Shown here: positions 1 to 7,172 of the stretch, one piece after another | How the letters are laid out: each line of letters starts with the position of its first letter | Position numbering within the stretch: the first letter of the stretch is position 1 | NCBI GenBank assembly: GCA_028281425.1 | Contig: JANQJX010000011.1 | Coordinates: 1-10,019, forward strand | DNA: 10,019 nt | DNA from: Simkania sp. | Lineage (GTDB): Bacteria; Chlamydiota; Chlamydiia; Chlamydiales; Simkaniaceae | Direction: 5' to 3' | Position numbers and translations under genes: made by a program | The notes under the pieces: model-generated | Databases searched by the model: none | Told to the model about the DNA's origin: nothing | Seen by the model: only the letters and a program-made list of their open reading frames with translations

Positions 1-1
1 G

Positions 2-73
2 TCACACATAGAATATGCCGTGAATCCCGCGACTCAATGGATAAAAAAATTGATGGGTGAGCGATGGCGATGA
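2..73 (+). CDS. 3' end of an upstream gene (partial)
   Basis: Reading from base 2 gives 23 sense codons and a TGA stop at 71-73, ending in a basic, amphipathic tail (residues such as NPATQWIKKLMGERWR). This is more protein-like than the competing frame from base 1, which stops at 58-60. The NPATxWIKxLMG pattern loosely recalls the C-terminal end of some ABC-transporter ATP-binding subunits, but 23 residues are too few to assign a family. The gene ends 97 bases before the start chosen for the outer-membrane factor, so it could be in the same transcript. The stretch also overlaps an in-frame upstream extension of the outer-membrane factor gene beginning at 57, which is one reason to reject that extension. 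Confidence 0.4.
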   Translation, partial: SHIEYAVNPATQWIKKLMGERWR

Positions 74-115
74 TGTTGAATATGACACCCAAATTTTAAC
101 CTATGAAAAGATAAA

Positions 116-146
116 TTTCCATCGAAAAAAATTATACATATGTAAT
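116..146 (+). promoter_or_regulatory. Weak candidate promoter for the efflux operon
   Basis: TGTAAT at 141-146 matches the -10 consensus at five of six positions. TTTCCA at 116-121 is a poor -35 match, 19 bases upstream. A start near 153 would leave a leader of about 18 bases carrying the ribosome binding site. The match is weak in AT-rich DNA, and the operon could instead be read from upstream of the window. Confidence 0.2.
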
Positions 147-170
147 AAACAAAAATTAAAAGGATCTTGT

Positions 171-1637
171 ATGCAAAAGTTTTATGATTTAATTTTTAAA
201 TTTTCAATTTTTTTTCTTTTGCTCTCTTTTCTTGGATGCAATCTCAAAACAGCTCATACTCCCTTTACCTATGCTCCTATGTCCCCAAATTCAATTTGGA
301 TGCCCCCCTGTAAGGCCCAAATCCGATTGATCACAAATGAAGAGCAAAAAAAAACTCTTGAAACTTATGCACGATGTTCAAAAGAAAATCCTTTAAGTCT
401 CGCTGAAATTATTGATATCACCCTTTATCATAACCCAACAACAAAGTTAAGTTGGGCAAATGCACGTGTTTCAGCAGCTGAATATGGCCAATCTCTTAAA
501 AATCTTTTTATCCAAGCTGAAATTGAAGGCACTCAATCACGAACAAAAAGTGCTGAATTCCTTGGACAAGAACGTATCGTGATCTATGAAACAACCTCTG
601 ATTGGCAGCTTGAATTAAATTATTTAGTGTTTGATTTTGGCCAAACAAGAACAACAAGCAAAGCAGCCTTGCAATCTCTTTATTATGCTAACTGGCTCCA
701 TAATTCAAAAATCCAGTTGATTATCCAAACAGCCATGAATAATTATTATAATTACCTCTACCAAAAAGAACTCCTTACAGCTCATCAAGAAGATTTACTC
801 AATGCACAAATCTCTTTAGATGCAACCAAAGAGAGTTTTCAAAGAGGCCTTTCTGATGTCTCTGATATCGTTCAAGCAAACACTTTTTTCTTAAAACAAA
901 AGCTTGATCTAATTTCCCAAGAGCAAAATGTGCATGATGCTTATACTCATCTGATTCAGTCTATGGGTCTGTCCAATGACAAACCGATTTTTTTTCAAAA
1001 TTACCCCTTAAAAATCCATTCTATTAAAATGGAATCTCTTGAAACTCTGCTTGCTCAAGCTCATCAAAACCGCCCCGATCTTTTAGCTGCTGAAGTTCAA
1101 GTCAAATCAAATCTTTTAACTTTAGAAAGTGCCAAACTCAAACATTACCCAACACTCAACGCGCAGTTTGATATAGGACGTAAATGGCTTTCAAATTATG
1201 GAGATGATCACTATGACTTTAGTGCCCTGCTCTCTTTAACATTTCCCCTTTTTCAAGGTTTTTACATTGAAAATAGTATCAAAAAGGCCAAAGCCAATTT
1301 AGAAGTCGCCAAAGCTGAACTTAGACAAACCCAATTAAACATTGCTGAAGAGGTTTCTAATTATCGTGAAAGCACTCTTCTTTCAAAAGAAATGATCAGA
1401 TATGCCAAGAGCTATTTAAATTCAGCTCAGCAAGATTTTGAGGTAAATCTTTCTAAATACCGAGCAGGCACAACAACCATTGTTGAATTGATCAATGCCC
1501 AAGCTTCTGTTGCTGATGCAAGAGCAGAAGTTGCAAAAGCTCAAAATAGTTTTTACACTTCGATTGCAAATCTTGCTTACGCAACGGGGATTTTGCTTCC
1601 CCCTTCTTTAAAAAAAGAAAATAAAGGAAAAATTTGA
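171..1637 (+). CDS. TolC/NodT-type outer-membrane efflux factor, probable lipoprotein
   Basis: This is the outer-membrane channel of a tripartite efflux pump. I start it at ATG 171, because AGGA lies at 161-164 six bases upstream and the product then begins with a proper signal: M-Q-K-F, a hydrophobic stretch and Cys23. The frame also opens further upstream at 57, but that adds a charged, non-secretory 38 residues overlapping a probable upstream gene. Length is 488 residues, normal for the family. The sequence before Cys23 (F-L-G-C) is a loose lipobox, so lipid anchoring as in NodT-type factors is likely but not certain. Two outer-membrane efflux protein repeats follow, roughly residues 75-275 and 300-480. 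Each starts with a SLAEI..AL-like or RPDL helix and is rich in Ala, Gln and Asn coiled-coil helices. The second ends with the typical YRAGTTTIVELINAQ segment. The stop overlaps the adaptor start in TGATG. Confidence 0.93.
   Translation: MQKFYDLIFKFSIFFLLLSFLGCNLKTAHTPFTYAPMSPNSIWMPPCKAQIRLITNEEQKKTLETYARCSKENPLSLAEIIDITLYHNPTTKLSWANARVSAAEYGQSLKNLFIQAEIEGTQSRTKSAEFLGQERIVIYETTSDWQLELNYLVFDFGQTRTTSKAALQSLYYANWLHNSKIQLIIQTAMNNYYNYLYQKELLTAHQEDLLNAQISLDATKESFQRGLSDVSDIVQANTFFLKQKLDLISQEQNVHDAYTHLIQSMGLSNDKPIFFQNYPLKIHSIKMESLETLLAQAHQNRPDLLAAEVQVKSNLLTLESAKLKHYPTLNAQFDIGRKWLSNYGDDHYDFSALLSLTFPLFQGFYIENSIKKAKANLEVAKAELRQTQLNIAEEVSNYRESTLLSKEMIRYAKSYLNSAQQDFEVNLSKYRAGTTTIVELINAQASVADARAEVAKAQNSFYTSIANLAYATGILLPPSLKKENKGKI
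1624..1629 (+). promoter_or_regulatory. Ribosome binding site deciding the adaptor start
   Basis: AAGGAA lies seven bases before ATG 1637 but only four bases before the alternative TTG at 1634. The spacing and the codon both favour ATG 1637, which overlaps the TGA stop of the preceding gene by one base. Confidence 0.7.
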
Positions 1638-2734
1638 TGAAAGGGAAAGAGATTTTTCTTTTGGCTTGCTTATTTTTCTTGTCTGTGAGTTGTACAAAAA
1701 AAGCACCGGAAGAAGAGAAATCTTCTTTTCCTGTGACAGTGACAAAGGTCTCTCAAAAAACAGTGCCTCTTTATATTGAGACAATCGGACATATTGAATC
1801 CTATCAAAAAGTCAACATCATGGCTCAAGTCGATGGGCAACTTATAAAAACCTGCTTTGAAGAAGGTGCAGATGTCAAACAAGGGGATCTTCTGTTTTTA
1901 ATCGATAACCGCCCTTATCTTGCAAATGTTAAAGAAAAGCAAGGAGCTCTTAAGCAAAGCCTTGCAGATTTAAAATACGCAAGAAGCACCTTAGAGCGTA
2001 ATTCCAAATTGGCTGTAGATAATTACATCTCTCAAGATACTTTTGATCGCCTGATTGCCGATGTTGAATCCAAAGAAGGTTTGTCCCAAGAAAACGAAGG
2101 AAATCTACAAAATGCACAAATTGATCTTGGATACACAGCCATTTACTCTCCTCTTGATGCAAAAACAGGAGCAAGGCTTGTTTATGATGGGGATTTGATT
2201 TTAAAAAATGCACAAACACCACTTGTCACTTTAAATCAAATCCAACCTATCTACGCAACTTTTTTTATCAATGAAAAAAACCTATTTCAGCTGCAGTATT
2301 CCCAAAAAAAAAAAGGTCCTCTTCATATTATTGTCCAAACCGAAGATCCTCAATCTCCTGAATTTTATGGTGAGCTCACTTTTATCGACAATCAAGTGGA
2401 TCTTGCAACAGGAATGATTAAGCTTAAAGCAACCTTCCAAAATCAAGAAAAATTACTCTGGCCTAATCAATATGTTCGAGTGAAGCTCATCCTTGATCTC
2501 ATAGAAGATGCTTTACTTATCCCTGTTGAAACAATCCAAAATAATACAAAGGGAAAATATGTCTTTGTGGTCACAAAAGAAAACCAGGTTGAAATACGCC
2601 TTATTGAAGTGGGTCAAAGACAAGAAAACAACACCATTGTTGTCACTAAAGGGCTTAAAAAAGGGGAAGTCATTGTGAAAGAAGGACAACTTAACCTCTC
2701 CAATGGAGCCAAAATTACCATCGGATCAAAATGA
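1637..2734 (+). CDS. Periplasmic adaptor (membrane fusion protein) of RND efflux pump, probable lipoprotein
   Basis: This protein links the inner-membrane RND pump to the outer-membrane channel. The product is 365 residues from ATG 1637. It has a hydrophobic signal ending near Cys19 (SVSC, a loose lipobox), so it is probably anchored in the inner membrane by lipid. Domain order is typical of the AcrA/MdtA family: a barrel-sandwich half-motif (IMAQVDGQLIKTCFEEGADVKQGDLLFLID, about residues 55-85), a helical hairpin (about 85-150), the second lipoyl half (YTAIYSPLDAKTGARLV), a beta-barrel with LVTLNQIQPIYATFFI, and a membrane-proximal end with LLIPVETIQ and GLKKGEVIVKEGQ. It lies between the channel and pump genes, with the upstream join TGATG and the downstream join ATGA, which implies translational coupling. 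It contains an uninterrupted run of eleven A at 2304-2314, unusual for a coding region and a likely slippage point. Confidence 0.93.
   Translation: MKGKEIFLLACLFFLSVSCTKKAPEEEKSSFPVTVTKVSQKTVPLYIETIGHIESYQKVNIMAQVDGQLIKTCFEEGADVKQGDLLFLIDNRPYLANVKEKQGALKQSLADLKYARSTLERNSKLAVDNYISQDTFDRLIADVESKEGLSQENEGNLQNAQIDLGYTAIYSPLDAKTGARLVYDGDLILKNAQTPLVTLNQIQPIYATFFINEKNLFQLQYSQKKKGPLHIIVQTEDPQSPEFYGELTFIDNQVDLATGMIKLKATFQNQEKLLWPNQYVRVKLILDLIEDALLIPVETIQNNTKGKYVFVVTKENQVEIRLIEVGQRQENNTIVVTKGLKKGEVIVKEGQLNLSNGAKITIGSK
2304..2314 (+). repeat. A11 homopolymer inside the adaptor gene
   Basis: Eleven consecutive A residues encode the S-Q-K-K-K-G stretch of the adaptor. It is the longest single-base run I see in the window. 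Other runs are T8 at 208-215, A9 at 346-354, T8 at 6155-6162 and T9 at 9763-9771. Confidence 0.95.
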
Positions 2735-5700
2735 ATCTATCAGAACTCTTTATACGCCGTCCTATCATGACTTGTCTATCCATGATCACGTTTCTTTTTT
2801 TTGGAGCTATTGCCTATAAGGCCCTTCCTATCAGTAACCTTCCCAATATTGAATACCCCATTATTGTCGTGAAAACAAATTATCCCGGTTCAGGTCCGGA
2901 TACCATTGCAGATACAATTACCTCTCCATTGGAAAGAGAGTTTACTGGCATTGATGGTATTAAGACAATCTCATCAACCAGTACAAATGGAAACTCAACC
3001 ATCGTGCTGCAATTTGTCTTAAATAAAAATATCGATGTAGCTGCTCAAGATGTTCAAGCAGCACTTGATCGCGCTGCCCCTAATCTTCCAAATGATTTGC
3101 CCAACAATCCTACTTACCAAAAAACCAATCCCACTGATATTCCTGTCCTTTACTTGGCCATTAAATCAGATACCATGACTCTTGGAAATCTTTATGAATA
3201 TGCTTACTCGGTTTTAGGAAGACGTCTTGGGATGGTTGAAGGGGTCTCTGATGCAAATGTTTATGGATCTAAATTTGCTGTGCGTGTTCAAGTTGATCCT
3301 AATAAATTAGCAACACATCAGATTGGAATTGATGAAATTGTCAACGCTGTTAAAAAAAGCAATCCACAAAAACCTGTTGGAAATCTCTATGGAGAAGAGG
3401 TTGAATACATATTAAATGTGGATGGCCAAATGCAAAAAGCAAAAGGATATCATGAGCTTATTATTCGAAATCATCAGGGAGCTCTTCTTAAGATCAAAGA
3501 TGTTGGACGTGCGATCAACTCTCTTGAAAATGACAAATATGCTCTTGATTACTATACAAAAGATCGTAAGACTCCCTGCGTTGTCATTGGGGTTGTTAAG
3601 CAAGCAGGCGCTAATACGATTAAAGTGATTGAAGGATCCAAACAACTTATTGAAAAAATAAAAAAAGAGTTGCCTGGCTCTGTGGATGTCACCTACCATT
3701 TTGACCAATCCATTTGGATTTTAGAGTCGATCCGAGATGTCCAGTTTACACTGATTTTATCCATTATTCTTGTTGTGGTTGTGGTCTTATTTTATTTGGG
3801 AAAAGTCGTAGATGCCATGATCCCTCTTCTTTCTATTCCTGTTGCTGTGATTGGAACATTTGCTTTAATGTATCTCTACCATTTTAATATTGATATTCTC
3901 TCTTTACTTGCCATCACCCTTTCTATTGGGTTTTTGATCGATGATGCGATTGTCGTCCTTGAAAATATCATGCGTCATGTCGAAATGGGAAAAACAACTT
4001 GGGAAGCTGCTCTCAATGGTTCCAAACAAATCAGTTTTACTGTTTTAGCCATGACTCTTTCTCTTGTTTCCGTATTTATTCCAATGATTTTTATGGAAGG
4101 AGTTATGGGACGTATCTTCCGAGAATTTGGTGTGACCATTGTGACTGCAGTTCTCCTTTCTGGAATCATTTCTCTTTCCCTCACTCCTATGCTCTGCTCA
4201 AAACTCATTGACAAATCATTCGGAAAAAAGAAAAAAAACTTTATTGAACGTCTCTCAGAAAGACTAAATAGCATCCTTTTAAACGCTTATAAAAAAGGGC
4301 TTGAATTTGTTTTTAAGCATCAACTAGCCATTCTTATTACAGGAACTTTTTCTTGTGCTTTGACAATCTATTTAGCTATGATCACTCCCAATGATTTTTT
4401 CCCCGAAGATGATCTTGGTTTTATCCAAGGATTTGGAGTTGCAGGAGACTCTACCTCCCCTTCTAAAATGATTCACTATCAAAAACAAATCTCTGATATT
4501 GTACGTCACAATCCCAATGTATTTGATCTTGTTTCTATCTCAGCCCTTCCTAATTCCAACCAATCGGTGATGTTTATCCGTCTTAAAGATTATAGAAAAC
4601 GGAAGCCTATTCAAGAAGTGATCTCTGAACTGCTTTCTCAATTTAAAGAAGTTTCAGGAGTGAATATTTTTTTAAGAGCCATTCCTTTGATCAGTCTCGA
4701 TGTAGGGACAAGTATGAGTATGGGCAATTATCAATATACTCTTCAAGGCATTGATTCTAAAGCTCTCTACCAAGAAGCTGATAGAATGCTTGCTTCAATG
4801 AGAAGCTCTCCCTTTTTTACACAAATCTCTAGTGATATGCATAACAATGCCCCTTATGTCAATGTCACTATCGATCGAAATCGCGCCTATAATCTTAATG
4901 TTTCAGCAGAAGGATTAGAGCTTGCATTTGACTATGCTTATTCGGGAGCAGAAATTTCACGTATTAATAATGTTGCCGATCAATACTATGTGATTGTTGA
5001 AACAATTCCCTCTGCGTATAACAATCCTACCGACTTGGATAAACTCTATATTTCTTCTAGTACAAGCTCAGCTTTAAACACTCAAGATAAAAGCCAAAAT
5101 CATAACGTCACATTTCCAACACAAATTCCCTTAAAAGAAATCGTCAATATAAAAGAGGGGGTTGGACCTTTAAGCATTGCTCATCTCAATGCGCTTCCAT
5201 CAGTCACAATCACATTTGACCTTGCATCTAAGGTCCCCCTTGGAACGGCTCTTCAAAGCTTAGATAAGATGAGCCAAAACATTCACAGTTCAGGGATCAC
5301 AGCCCATGTTCAAGGATCAGCAGATATTTTTAAAAAATCATTTAAAAGTCTTGGATTTCTATTTATCATTACCCTATTTTTAATCTATGTGATTCTTGGG
5401 ATTTTATATGAAAACTTAATCCATCCCATTACCGTGATGTCAGCACTTCCTCCTGCTGGATTAGGGGCTTTTTTAACCCTTTTTATTTTTAAAGAACCTT
5501 TATCGATTTACGCTTTTGTAGGAATCATAATGCTTCTTGGAATCGTTTTAAAAAACGGCATTATGATGATCGATTTTGCCACTGAAAGGCTTATGGAAGG
5601 AATTTCTACTCAAAAGGCAATCTATGAAGCCTGCTGCCAAAGGCTCCGCCCTATTTTAATGACCACCTTTTCCGCAATGATGGGAGCTGTTCCCATTGCC

Positions 5701-5877
5701 CTTGGCATTGGAGGGTTAACTGCCCAGTCACGTCGTCCTTTAGGCCTTGTCATTGTAGGAGGACTGATTCTTTCTCAAATCCTTACTCTCTTTTTTACCC
5801 CAATTATTTTTATCTATTTAGAAAAGTTAAGAACCTTTTTTGAAAGCAAGAAAAAAGAACCCTTAAAGAGATCATGA
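2731..5877 (+). CDS. RND (HAE1) multidrug efflux transporter, MdtB/MdtC-like
   Basis: This is the inner-membrane proton-driven pump of the tripartite system. At 1048 residues it is full length for the hydrophobe/amphiphile efflux family. The N-terminus (MNLSELFIRRPIMTCL) and the TM4 region are closest, from memory, to MdtB/MdtC. Topology is classical: TM1 at about 12-32, a large periplasmic porter loop, TM2-TM6 at about 339-490, TM7 near 530-548, a second porter loop, and TM8-TM12 at about 874-1030. The proton-relay residues are present: the Asp pair D404/D405 in GFLIDDAIVVLEN (TM4) and K941 in GIVLKNGIMMIDF (TM10), with the RLRPILMTT segment before TM11. The start codon overlaps the adaptor stop (ATGA), and only one pump gene is present, so the pump is probably a homotrimer rather than an MdtBC-type heteromer. 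Substrates cannot be read from the sequence. A drug, bile-type or lipid-like amphiphile is the family expectation. Confidence 0.96.
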   Translation: MNLSELFIRRPIMTCLSMITFLFFGAIAYKALPISNLPNIEYPIIVVKTNYPGSGPDTIADTITSPLEREFTGIDGIKTISSTSTNGNSTIVLQFVLNKNIDVAAQDVQAALDRAAPNLPNDLPNNPTYQKTNPTDIPVLYLAIKSDTMTLGNLYEYAYSVLGRRLGMVEGVSDANVYGSKFAVRVQVDPNKLATHQIGIDEIVNAVKKSNPQKPVGNLYGEEVEYILNVDGQMQKAKGYHELIIRNHQGALLKIKDVGRAINSLENDKYALDYYTKDRKTPCVVIGVVKQAGANTIKVIEGSKQLIEKIKKELPGSVDVTYHFDQSIWILESIRDVQFTLILSIILVVVVVLFYLGKVVDAMIPLLSIPVAVIGTFALMYLYHFNIDILSLLAITLSIGFLIDDAIVVLENIMRHVEMGKTTWEAALNGSKQISFTVLAMTLSLVSVFIPMIFMEGVMGRIFREFGVTIVTAVLLSGIISLSLTPMLCSKLIDKSFGKKKKNFIERLSERLNSILLNAYKKGLEFVFKHQLAILITGTFSCALTIYLAMITPNDFFPEDDLGFIQGFGVAGDSTSPSKMIHYQKQISDIVRHNPNVFDLVSISALPNSNQSVMFIRLKDYRKRKPIQEVISELLSQFKEVSGVNIFLRAIPLISLDVGTSMSMGNYQYTLQGIDSKALYQEADRMLASMRSSPFFTQISSDMHNNAPYVNVTIDRNRAYNLNVSAEGLELAFDYAYSGAEISRINNVADQYYVIVETIPSAYNNPTDLDKLYISSSTSSALNTQDKSQNHNVTFPTQIPLKEIVNIKEGVGPLSIAHLNALPSVTITFDLASKVPLGTALQSLDKMSQNIHSSGITAHVQGSADIFKKSFKSLGFLFIITLFLIYVILGILYENLIHPITVMSALPPAGLGAFLTLFIFKEPLSIYAFVGIIMLLGIVLKNGIMMIDFATERLMEGISTQKAIYEACCQRLRPILMTTFSAMMGAVPIALGIGGLTAQSRRPLGLVIVGGLILSQILTLFFTPIIFIYLEKLRTFFESKKKEPLKRS

Positions 5878-5894
5878 AGGTAGATTCTTTTTTT
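5859..5894 (+). terminator. Possible weak terminator after the pump gene
   Basis: CCTT (5861-5864) can pair with AAGG (5877-5880), and A5859 with T5881 across a bulge. A T7 run follows at 5888-5894. The stem is only four to five pairs with a 12-base loop and a six-base gap before the T run, so this is marginal. A second weak stem, TAGATT (5881-5886) with AATCTA (5904-5909), overlaps it. Confidence 0.2.
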
Positions 5895-5958
5895 CTTCTT
5901 CCTAATCTATGAATATGTTTCAATGAGGATATGTGAGTCCATAGGAAAAATAAAAAAT

Positions 5959-5987
5959 TTGCATAAATTTTATTTTAAAACTAAAAT
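5959..5987 (+). promoter_or_regulatory. Candidate promoter for the DAHP synthase gene
   Basis: TTGCAT at 5959-5964 and TAAAAT at 5982-5987 are separated by exactly 17 bases. The -10 matches the consensus at five of six positions, the -35 at three. Transcription from about 5994 would give a leader of roughly 155 bases that contains the hairpin, mini-ORF and palindrome described below. The prediction comes from sequence alone, and such matches are common in AT-rich DNA. Confidence 0.35.
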
Positions 5988-6015
5988 TCTACCTTCTTTT
6001 TTGATTAGCACAAAA

Positions 6016-6060
6016 AAATTCTCGAGGCTAAGGGTTTTAAACCTTTGCTTAAGAGAATTT
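6016..6060 (+). promoter_or_regulatory. Imperfect hairpin in the DAHP synthase leader
   Basis: AAATTCTC (6016-6023) pairs perfectly with GAGAATTT (6053-6060). After a small internal loop, GCTAAGG (6027-6033) pairs with CCTTTGC (6042-6048) with one T-T mismatch, leaving an eight-base loop. This gives about 14 Watson-Crick pairs. No T run follows the 3' arm, so it is not a classical terminator. It lies about 90 bases before the start codon and could be a leader-RNA fold, an attenuator arm or a repressor site. Its function is unknown. Confidence 0.5.
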
Positions 6061-6087
6061 CTTAAGACACATTCGGAAAAGAGAACA

Positions 6088-6129
6088 ATGCAAACTACGA
6101 TTTTAGGAAAATATTCAAAGGTTTTATAA
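6088..6129 (+). CDS. 13-codon mini-ORF upstream of DAHP synthase
   Basis: ATG 6088 opens a 13-codon frame (MQTTILGKYSKVL) ending in TAA at 6127-6129, 20 bases before the DAHP synthase start. A purine-rich stretch (GGAAAAGAGA) precedes it. It sits where a leader peptide would sit. However, it has only one aromatic residue and no run of Phe, Tyr or Trp codons, so classical ribosome-stalling attenuation is not obvious. It may well be chance. Coupling to the downstream gene, which lacks a good ribosome binding site of its own, is the main reason to list it. Confidence 0.15.
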   Translation: MQTTILGKYSKVL

Positions 6130-6135
6130 GACAAA

Positions 6136-6147
6136 ACTCAATTGAGT
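6136..6147 (+). promoter_or_regulatory. Perfect palindrome abutting the DAHP synthase start codon
   Basis: ACTCAATTGAGT is a perfect 12-base inverted repeat ending two bases before ATG 6150. It occupies the place where a Shine-Dalgarno sequence should be. The only weak candidate there is GAG at 6144-6146, just three bases from ATG. A run of eight T begins at 6155. It could be an operator for a dimeric repressor, or a small RNA stem that hides the start. It does not resemble the E. coli TrpR or TyrR box sequences as I remember them. Confidence 0.35.
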
Positions 6148-6149
6148 GT

Positions 6150-7154
6150 ATGACTTTTTTTTCCCATCCTCTTATTACTCCTGAAAAACTTGAAAAGATC
6201 TATCCCTTCTCTCCCTACCATAAGCAAAGGATCTTAAAAACTCGGAAAGAAGGAGAAAATATTCTAAAAAATAGCGATGAACGGTTCATTATTTTTGCAG
6301 GGCCCTGTTCTATTCATAATCAACAAATCGCTCTTGACTATGGTGCTAAGTTAAAAGCTTTGTATGAAAAGGTCAAAGACCGTCTTTTTTTAATCATGCG
6401 TGTTTTTTTAGAAAAACCACGCACTCAATTTGGCTGGAAAGGTTACTTATATGATCCCAATTTAGATGGAACTTCAGAAATCGATGAAGGACTGATTGCC
6501 TCCCGCAAATTGCTTCTCAATTTAATGGAATATGAAATTCCTTTAGCGACTGAATTTTTAGACCCTCTTCTTTTTTCTTATCATAGCGATTTTTTTACCT
6601 GGGGGATTATTGGAGCACGTACTTCTGCATCTCAAATTCATCGCCAAATGGCTTCTATACTCAATTTTCCCATAGGATTTAAAAACGAAACAGACGGAAC
6701 CCTTGATAATGCCATTTATGGAGCTCTAGCAGCACGTCATCCTCAAACAGCCATTGGAATTGATAAGCAAGGAAGAATTTGTTCTTTACCTTCTCAAGGA
6801 AACCCTTATACGCATCTTATTTTAAGAGGATCTGTTTGTTCTCCTAACTACGATTTTTTGTCCATCTCCCAAGCTATTTATAAAAAACGTCTTTTAGGCC
6901 TTACTGCCCCCATCATTGTCGACTGTGCTCATGGGAATTCAGAAAAAATTGCAAACAATCAAATTTATGTCATGCACTCTATTCTAAAACAGATCATCGA
7001 AGGAAATCATTTAATTGCAGGAACGATGCTTGAAAGCCACCTTCAAGGAGAACATGCCCTTTCTATCACCGATCCTTGTATCGATTGGGAAATCACCGAA
7101 GAATTGGTTTTTAATGCTTATGAATCACTTCAACCTATTCTAAATACTAAATGA
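6150..7154 (+). CDS. Class I 3-deoxy-D-arabino-heptulosonate 7-phosphate (DAHP) synthase
   Basis: This cytoplasmic enzyme condenses phosphoenolpyruvate with erythrose 4-phosphate, the first step of the shikimate pathway to chorismate and the aromatic amino acids. It is 334 residues, a little shorter than E. coli AroG (350). It aligns with AroG at a constant offset of eight and keeps the metal and substrate residues: C53 in AGPCSIH, R84 and K89 in MRVFLEKPRT, R157 in GARTSASQIHR, K178 in GFKNETDG, H261 in DCAHGN, E295 in MLESHL, and D308 in SITDPCIDW. The start has a poor ribosome binding site, but no in-frame alternative ATG, GTG or TTG lies nearby. Relative to AroG, the N-terminal arm is missing and the Phe-contact positions are replaced (N172, A201, G203, L213). 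It stands alone on its strand, facing a lipoprotein gene 18 bases away. The symbol is left open because AroF, AroG and AroH subtypes cannot be told apart here. Confidence 0.95.
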   Translation: MTFFSHPLITPEKLEKIYPFSPYHKQRILKTRKEGENILKNSDERFIIFAGPCSIHNQQIALDYGAKLKALYEKVKDRLFLIMRVFLEKPRTQFGWKGYLYDPNLDGTSEIDEGLIASRKLLLNLMEYEIPLATEFLDPLLFSYHSDFFTWGIIGARTSASQIHRQMASILNFPIGFKNETDGTLDNAIYGALAARHPQTAIGIDKQGRICSLPSQGNPYTHLILRGSVCSPNYDFLSISQAIYKKRLLGLTAPIIVDCAHGNSEKIANNQIYVMHSILKQIIEGNHLIAGTMLESHLQGEHALSITDPCIDWEITEELVFNAYESLQPILNTK

Positions 7155-7172
7155 TCCCCCTTCTTGAGCTTA

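Noticed and set aside
57..170. Upstream in-frame extension of the outer-membrane factor gene
   Set aside because: It adds 38 charged residues in front of a clear signal sequence, has no ribosome binding site and overlaps a probable upstream gene tail. ATG 171 has AGGA at proper spacing.
1634..1636. TTG start for the adaptor
   Set aside because: ATG 1637 is one codon later with better spacing from AAGGAA.
1670..2222. Two minus-strand frames inside the adaptor gene
   Set aside because: They are antisense shadows of a conserved gene, with no independent support.
3412..4274. Several frames of 70-99 codons inside the pump gene on both strands
   Set aside because: They are shadows of a well-supported RND gene and show no family features or ribosome binding sites.
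5931..5936. ATGTGA start-stop element after AGGA
   Set aside because: The AGGA is only one base from the ATG, so initiation is unlikely. It looks like chance.
5923..6129. 68-codon frame upstream of DAHP synthase
   Set aside because: It runs straight through the candidate promoter and hairpin, has biased low-complexity composition and no protein-like pattern. Only its last 13 codons, with their own ATG, are listed as a possible mini-ORF.
7155..7172. Bidirectional terminator between DAHP synthase and the lipoprotein gene
   Set aside because: The 18-base gap contains no stem followed by a T run on either strand.
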